This document shows positions 59,435-64,000 of a stretch of 64,000 bases of DNA, piece after piece (positions within the stretch are counted from its first letter, which is position 1; each line of letters starts with the position of its first letter). The stretch lies in assembly GCF_012650175.1 (NCBI RefSeq), contig NZ_JAAILI010000080.1, forward strand, positions 1 through 64,000, read 5' to 3'. Origin of the DNA: Sphingomonas sp. S2M10. GTDB taxonomy: Bacteria; Pseudomonadota; Alphaproteobacteria; Sphingomonadales; Sphingomonadaceae. The notes under the pieces are model-generated. The model was not told the origin of the DNA. It did not search any database and saw nothing but the letters and a program-made list of their open reading frames with translations. A program made the translations under genes and the position numbers.

Positions 59435-60585
59435 CCGAACGCCGTAGTTATGTCCTCGCTGCCGGTGGCACCGGCGGGCACATGGTGCCCGCGGCTGCCT
59501 TGGCGGTGGAGCTCGCACGGCGCGGGCATCAGGTGGCGCTGGTCAGCGACGAGCGCGGCGTGCGCTTCCCCGGCCTGTTCGAGGGCGTCGAGACGCATGT
59601 GCTTCCCGCCGGGCGGCTGGGTGGCGGGCCGATCGGGTATCTGAAGGCAGCGCGGCAGATGCTGGCCGGGCGGGCGATGGCGCGGAAGCTGTACAAGCAG
59701 CTGCGTCCCGCCGCGGTGATCGGCTTCGGCGGCTATCCGGCCTTCCCGGCGCTCTCGGCGGCGTTCAGCGCGCGCATTCCGACCGTGATCCACGAGCAGA
59801 ACGCGGTGCTGGGCCGGGTCAACCGGCTGGTTGCCGGGCGGGTGGCGGCGATCGCCACCTCCTATGACAAGGTCGAGCGGATGAAGCCCGGCTGGGAAGC
59901 CAAGACCCATCTCACCGGCAATCCGGTGCGCGAGGCGGTGCTGGCGCTGCGCGCCAAGCCCTATCCGATGCTGGAGGAAGACGGGCTGTTCCGCGTGCTG
60001 GTGACCGGCGGCAGCCAGGGCGCGTCGATCCTCAGCCAGGTGGTCCCCGACGGGCTCGCGCTGCTGCCGGTGCATTTCCGCCGCCGGCTGCAGGTGACGC
60101 ACCAGGCGCGCATCGAGGACATCGAGATGGTCCGCGCCAAATATCAGGAACACGAGATTCCGGCCGAGGTCGCGACCTATCTGCCCGACATGCCCGAGCG
60201 GCTCGCCTGGGCGCATCTGGTGATCGCGCGGGCAGGGGCCTCGACCATCGCCGAGCTGACCGCCGCCGGGCGTCCGGCGATCCTGGTGCCGCTGCCCAGC
60301 GCCACCGACGATCACCAGACCGCCAACGCCCGCGAGATCACCGAGGCGGGCGGCGCGCGGACCATCCCGCAGCGCGCCTTCACCGCGCCCGAGCTCGCCA
60401 AGCAGATGCAGAAGCTGGGGCTCGACACCAAGGCGCTGGAGAATGCGGCAGCGCGCGCGCGCGGCGTCGGACGGCCCGATGCGGTGCGCGACCTGGCGGA
60501 CCTCGTCGAATCGATCCACGCACCCCGAGCCCCCGTGGGGAAGGTGCAGAAAGCCAACAAGAACGGAAGGCCTGCTTACGCATGA
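59431..60585 (+). CDS. murG: Lipid II-forming GlcNAc transferase MurG
   Basis: The 384-residue peripheral membrane GT28 enzyme adds GlcNAc to lipid I. N-terminal LAAGGTGGHMVPA (about 9-21), IGFGGYPAFP (about 95-104), HEQNAVLGRVNRL (about 121-133) and TGNPVREAV; in the C-terminal half VTGGSQGASILS (about 192-203) and ARAGASTIAELTAAGRPAILVPLP (about 269-292), which bind UDP-GlcNAc, followed by DDHQTANA. The last 25 residues are a basic extension. Overlap with murC is four bases. Confidence 0.96.
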   Translation: MTERRSYVLAAGGTGGHMVPAAALAVELARRGHQVALVSDERGVRFPGLFEGVETHVLPAGRLGGGPIGYLKAARQMLAGRAMARKLYKQLRPAAVIGFGGYPAFPALSAAFSARIPTVIHEQNAVLGRVNRLVAGRVAAIATSYDKVERMKPGWEAKTHLTGNPVREAVLALRAKPYPMLEEDGLFRVLVTGGSQGASILSQVVPDGLALLPVHFRRRLQVTHQARIEDIEMVRAKYQEHEIPAEVATYLPDMPERLAWAHLVIARAGASTIAELTAAGRPAILVPLPSATDDHQTANAREITEAGGARTIPQRAFTAPELAKQMQKLGLDTKALENAAARARGVGRPDAVRDLADLVESIHAPRAPVGKVQKANKNGRPAYA

Positions 60586-61994
60586 AGGGCGTCGCCACCG
60601 ACATCGGTACCATTCACTTCGTCGGCATCGGCGGCATCGGCATGTCGGGCATTGCCGAGGTGATGCACAATCTCGGCTACAAGGTGCAGGGCTCGGACGT
60701 GGCGGACTCCTACGTCGTGCAGGGACTGCGCGACCGCGGAATCCCGGTGACGATCGGCCATGCCGCCGAGAATCTGGGCGAGGCGGCCGTGGTGGTGGTC
60801 TCCACCGCGATCGTGCGGACCAATCCCGAGGTGGAAGCCGCCTATCAGAACCGCATCCCGGTGGTCCGTCGCGCCGAGATGCTCGCCGAGCTGATGCGGC
60901 TGAAGTCGACCATCGCGGTGGCGGGCACCCACGGCAAGACGACGACCACCTCGATGGTCGCAGCACTCCTCGATGCCGGCGGGGTCGACCCGACCGTGAT
61001 CAACGGCGGGATCATCAACCAGTACGGCTCCAACGCCCGGCTGGGCGAGGGCGACTGGATGATCGTCGAGGCCGATGAGAGCGACGGCAGCTTCCTGCGG
61101 CTCGACGGCACCTTCGCGATCGTCACCAATATCGATCCCGAGCATCTCGACCATTATGGCTCGTTCGACCGGGTGAAGGCAGCGTTCGTCGAGTTCGTCG
61201 AGAACGTCCCCTTCTACGGCGCGGCGTTGCTGTGCCTCGACCATCCGGAAGTGCAGGCGATCATCCCGCGCGTCCGCGACCGGCGGATCGTGACCTATGG
61301 CTTCGCGGCGAGCGCCGATGTGCGCGGCGTGAACGTCACCCCGCATGCCGGGGGCAATCGCTTCGAGGTGATCATCCGGCACCGCGACGGATCAACTCGC
61401 TCGATCGAGAATATCGAGCTGCCGATGCCCGGCCGCCACAATGTCCAGAACGCGCTGGCGGCGATCGGCGTGGCGCTGGAGCTGGGCATTCCCGATGCGA
61501 CGATCCAGCAGGGCTTTGCGAAGTTCGGCGGGGTCAAGCGGCGCTTCACCAAGGTGGGCGAGGTCGCGGGCGCTTCGATCATCGACGATTACGGGCATCA
61601 CCCGGTGGAGATCCGCGCGGTGCTGGCGGCGGCGCGCGAGAGCACCCGCGGCCGGGTGATCGCAGTGGTGCAGCCGCACCGCTATTCGCGGCTGGGCAAT
61701 CTGATGGACGAGTTCGCCCAGGCGTTCAACGACGCCGACATGGTGTATGTGGCCCCCGTCTATCCGGCGGGCGAGGCGCCGATCGAGGGCGTCCATGCCG
61801 ATGCGCTGGTCGAGCAGGTCTCGCGGCGCGGGCATCGCGCGGTGGCGGCGACGACCGATGCGACCGCGCTGGCGAATGCGCTGAGCGGCGTGGTGCGCGA
61901 GGGCGACATGGTGGTATGCCTCGGCGCGGGCGACATCACCAAATGGGCGGCGGGCCTGGCTCCTGCGATCGCGGCTGCGCGGGGGGATGCGTGA
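60582..61994 (+). CDS. murC: UDP-MurNAc:L-Ala ligase MurC
   Basis: The 470-residue ligase adds the first residue of the stem peptide. Recognised by IHFVGIGGIGMSGIAEVM (about 10-27), VAGTHGKTTTTSMVA (P-loop, about 111-125), EADESDGSFLRL (about 165-176), TNIDPEHLDHYG (about 183-194), MPGRHNVQNALAAI (about 284-297), IDDYGHHPVEI (about 337-347) and VQPHRYSRL (about 364-372). Length is normal. It is followed by a repeat array rather than by murB directly. Confidence 0.97.
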   Translation: MKGVATDIGTIHFVGIGGIGMSGIAEVMHNLGYKVQGSDVADSYVVQGLRDRGIPVTIGHAAENLGEAAVVVVSTAIVRTNPEVEAAYQNRIPVVRRAEMLAELMRLKSTIAVAGTHGKTTTTSMVAALLDAGGVDPTVINGGIINQYGSNARLGEGDWMIVEADESDGSFLRLDGTFAIVTNIDPEHLDHYGSFDRVKAAFVEFVENVPFYGAALLCLDHPEVQAIIPRVRDRRIVTYGFAASADVRGVNVTPHAGGNRFEVIIRHRDGSTRSIENIELPMPGRHNVQNALAAIGVALELGIPDATIQQGFAKFGGVKRRFTKVGEVAGASIIDDYGHHPVEIRAVLAAARESTRGRVIAVVQPHRYSRLGNLMDEFAQAFNDADMVYVAPVYPAGEAPIEGVHADALVEQVSRRGHRAVAATTDATALANALSGVVREGDMVVCLGAGDITKWAAGLAPAIAAARGDA

Positions 61995-62011
61995 GCTTGG
62001 CGGTTCTTCTT

Positions 62012-62128
62012 CTTAAGCCCCTCCTCCTGGGAGGAGGGGTTTGGGGGTGGAGGGATGCCAGAACCTCTGTTGGTCTCTGCGAGACACTGCCCCACCCCAA
62101 CCCCTCCCCTGAAGGGGAGGGGCTTAAG
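62012..62128. repeat. Palindromic element between murC and murB
   Basis: The 117-base element has near-identical inverted arms of about 42 bases: CTTAAGCCCCTCC at the left and GGAGGGGCTTAAG at the right, with inner GGGGTTTGGGGGTGG/CCACCCCAACCCC. Nested hairpins occur within each arm (CCCCTCCTCCTGGGAGGAGGGG; CCCCTCCCCTGAAGGGGAGGGG). Its right arm gives the purine-rich GGGGAGGGG that precedes murB, and its last base is the G of the murB GTG. Confidence 0.88.
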
Positions 62129-63015
62129 TGACGCTGCCTCCCGTCCGTGGAAAACTCACCCCCAACGCCCCGCTTGCGCCGCTGGTATGGTTCAAGAGCG
62201 GCGGTGCGGCGGAGTGGCTGTTCGAGCCGGCCGATGCCGACGACCTCGCCAGCTTCCTCGCCGCGCTTGATCCGGCCACGCCGGTGATGGGCCTCGGCCT
62301 CGGCTCGAACATGATCGTCCGCGACGGCGGCGTGCCGGGCGTGGTGATCCGCCTCGGCAAGGCCTTTGCGAGCGTCGAACAGCTTGACGACACCACCCTG
62401 CGCTGCGGCGGCGGCGCCTCGGGCATCCTCGTATCGTCCAAGGCGCGCGACTGGGGCATTGGCGGCGTGGAGTTCCTGCGCTCGATTCCCGGCACCGTCG
62501 GCGGCTTCGTGCGGATGAACGGCGGCGCCTATGGTCGCGAGACCTGCGACATTCTGGTGGAGTGCGAGGTCGTGCTCCGCTCCGGCGAGCGGCGGGTGCT
62601 GGCCAATGCCGATCTCGGCTACACCTATCGCCACAGCAGCCTGCCCGAGGGCGCGATCGTGGTCAGTGCGACCTTCCGCGGCTTCCCCAAGCCTTCGGAC
62701 GACATCCAAGCCGAAATGGACCGCATCGCCGCCGCGCGCGAGGAATCGCAGCCGCTGCGCTCGAAGACCGGCGGCTCGACCTTCAAGAACCCGGAAGGGC
62801 ACAAGGCCTGGGCGCTGGTCGACGCGGCCGGCTGCCGGGGCCTGCGTCGCGGCGACGCGCAGGTGAGCGAGAAGCATTGCAACTTCCTCCTCAACCTGGG
62901 GGAAGCGACCAGCGCCGATATCGAGGCGCTGGGCGAAGACGTCCGCGCGCGCGTGAAGGCGCAGTCGGGCGTCGAACTGGAATGGGAGATTCAGCGCGTG
63001 GGAGTGGCGAAGTGA
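62128..63015 (+). CDS. murB: UDP-N-acetylenolpyruvoylglucosamine reductase MurB
   Basis: The 295-residue FAD enzyme reduces enolpyruvyl-UDP-GlcNAc to UDP-MurNAc. VWFKSGGAAEWLFEP (about 20-34), GLGSNMIVRDGG (about 57-68), LRSIPGTVGGFVRMNGGAYG (about 119-138), YRHSSLPEG (about 171-179), KTGGSTFKNPEGHKAW (about 213-228; catalytic Ser in GST) and VSEKHCNFLLNLG (about 248-260). The KAW-LVDAAGCRG form is that of the type II enzymes. Its GTG start lies on the edge of the upstream repeat, with GGGGAGGGG as ribosome site. Confidence 0.95.
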   Translation: MTLPPVRGKLTPNAPLAPLVWFKSGGAAEWLFEPADADDLASFLAALDPATPVMGLGLGSNMIVRDGGVPGVVIRLGKAFASVEQLDDTTLRCGGGASGILVSSKARDWGIGGVEFLRSIPGTVGGFVRMNGGAYGRETCDILVECEVVLRSGERRVLANADLGYTYRHSSLPEGAIVVSATFRGFPKPSDDIQAEMDRIAAAREESQPLRSKTGGSTFKNPEGHKAWALVDAAGCRGLRRGDAQVSEKHCNFLLNLGEATSADIEALGEDVRARVKAQSGVELEWEIQRVGVAK

Positions 63016-63057
63016 AGATGCGTACCGGCGGCGCTGAACGGCCCGTCTCCACCACCG

Positions 63058-63156
63058 CCGTCATCCCCGCGAAGGCGGGGATCCATTCGCCTGTGCGTTC
63101 GCGGCAGGAGCCGATGCCTCTCCACCAATGGATCCCCGCCTTCGCGGGGATGACGG
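63058..63156. repeat. Inverted repeat between murB and ddl
   Basis: Perfect 30-base arms (63058-63087 and 63127-63156) flank about 39 bases. Each arm is itself a hairpin, ATCCCCGCGAAGGCGGGGAT. The CCGTCATCCCCGCGAAGGCG unit is a type of intergenic repeat met in many proteobacteria. It separates murB from ddl by 172 bases. Confidence 0.88.
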
Positions 63157-63187
63157 CTGGGGTGGCAGGTCAGGCAGGCACCCGGTG

Positions 63188-64000
63188 GTGACCCCCCTCC
63201 ACATCGCCGTGCTGATGGGCGGCTGGTCGGCCGAGCGCGAGGTTTCGCTGATGTCGGGCAACGGCGTTGCGGATGCGCTGGAGAGCCTTGGCCACCGCGT
63301 GACCCGGATCGATCTCGATCGGAACGTCGCCGCGACGCTCGCCGAGGCCAAGCCGGACGTGGTGTTCAACGCCCTCCACGGCACGCCGGGCGAGGATGGC
63401 AGCGTCCAGGGCATGCTCGACCTGATGGGCATCCGCTATACCCACTCGGGCATGGTCACCTCGGTAATCGCGATCGACAAGCAGCTGACCAAGCAGGCGC
63501 TGGTGCCGCACGGCATCCCGATGCCCGGCGGGCGGATGGTGTCGCGCGACGAGCTGTACCGGCAGGACCCGCTGCCGCGCCCCTATGTGCTGAAGCCGGT
63601 CAACGAAGGCTCCTCGGTAGGCGTGGCGATCGTCACCGCCGAAAGCAATGTCGGCAACCCGATCCACCCGGATGCGCGCGGACCCTGGCAGGAATTCGAC
63701 GAGCTGCTCGCCGAGCCCTTTATCCGCGGCCGCGAGCTGACCACCGCGGTGCTGGGCGACCAGGCGCTGGGCGTCACCGAGCTCAAGCCCAAGAGCGGGT
63801 TCTACGACTATGAGTCCAAATACACTGATGGCCTGACGGAACACGTCTTCCCGGCGCAGATCCCGGACGACGTCGCCGAGGCGTGCAAGCGAATCGCGCT
63901 CGATGCGCACCGGCTGCTCGGCTGCAAGGGCGCCTCGCGCGCCGATTTCCGCTGGGACGACACGCAGGGTGTCGACGGGCTCTTTCTGCTGGAAGTGAAC
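63188..64000 (+). CDS. ddl: D-alanine--D-alanine ligase, 3' end beyond window
   Basis: 271 codons are visible, open to the window edge. The GTG at 63188 (TPLHIAVLMGGWSAEREVSL) or the adjacent GTG at 63185 starts an ATP-grasp ligase. HIAVLMGGWSAEREVSLMSG (about 5-24), NALHGTPGEDGSVQGML (about 60-76), YVLKPVNEGSSVGVAIV (about 136-152), and GRELTTAVLG (about 185-194) match Ddl. It makes the D-Ala-D-Ala used by MurF. The family is about 310 residues, so about 40 residues are missing. Confidence 0.93.
   Translation, partial: MTPLHIAVLMGGWSAEREVSLMSGNGVADALESLGHRVTRIDLDRNVAATLAEAKPDVVFNALHGTPGEDGSVQGMLDLMGIRYTHSGMVTSVIAIDKQLTKQALVPHGIPMPGGRMVSRDELYRQDPLPRPYVLKPVNEGSSVGVAIVTAESNVGNPIHPDARGPWQEFDELLAEPFIRGRELTTAVLGDQALGVTELKPKSGFYDYESKYTDGLTEHVFPAQIPDDVAEACKRIALDAHRLLGCKGASRADFRWDDTQGVDGLFLLEVN

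Noticed and set aside
1..64000. CRISPR array, prophage or plasmid origin
   Set aside because: No regularly spaced direct repeats, no run of phage structural genes, and no replication initiator seen; the ParA-like gene lacks ParB and parS.

Overview
The window is high-GC alphaproteobacterial chromosome, most likely a sphingomonad (Sphingomonas or a close relative). Support: a mitochondrial-type NDUFA12 subunit, a PEPxxWA-CTERM protein, three large TonB-dependent receptors, a GH127/GH39/flavin-halogenase carbohydrate locus, LacI-type operators of the Caulobacter TGNTANCGNTANCA class, GAAC-N7-GAAC LexA-type boxes and a dcw cluster of alphaproteobacterial layout. These are inferences from protein and motif recognition; no database search was run.

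Layout. 1-1253: the end of an IS110-family element abuts the 3' half of a CocE/NonD-type hydrolase gene. 1420-2610: two paralogous small membrane proteins. 2867-21375: the parts of the ancestral secE-nusG-rplK-rplA-rplJ-rplL cluster, all on the minus strand and in ancestral order, but pulled apart. Between rplA and rplJ lie two TonB-dependent receptors, a large P-loop (KAP-like) NTPase and a possible LexA-controlled helix-turn-helix protein. Between nusG and rplK lie an AI-2E-family permease, a methyltransferase, two small stress or envelope proteins and a hybrid histidine kinase. rpoBC does not follow rplL. 21528-32013: a DedA protein and a glycan-use locus (GH127, GH39, flavin halogenase, TonB receptor, SGNH hydrolase) with two XylR-like operators before the receptor. 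32155-48413: housekeeping and signalling genes, including tRNA-Trp, a PEP-CTERM protein, a GGDEF/EAL protein, a fatty acyl-AMP ligase, recX, a twin cold-shock protein, an NDUFA12/DUF2155 pair, aat, a ParA-like ATPase, SulP, a GAF histidine kinase, a DNA glycosylase and cysteine synthase.

48741-64000: the division and cell-wall (dcw) operon, mraZ-rsmH-ftsL-ftsI-murE-murF-mraY-murD-ftsW-murG-murC-murB-ddl, running off the window end. It is preceded by four TCCC boxes at exact 10-bp spacing, the expected MraZ operator. Nearly all gene junctions overlap by 1-13 bases. The exceptions are murE/murF, murC/murB and murB/ddl, each of which holds a palindromic repeat array. A fourth palindromic element (56932-57067) lies inside murD and is translated as about 46 extra residues; a relative lies at 4145-4341. 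This in-frame palindromic insertion in an essential gene, recalling Rickettsia palindromic elements, is the most striking feature of the window. Other leads are the KAP-like NTPase (possible phage defence), the LexA-type box before an unknown duplicated-HTH gene, the tail-to-tail overlap of aat with a DUF2155 lipoprotein gene, and the halogenase within a glycan locus.
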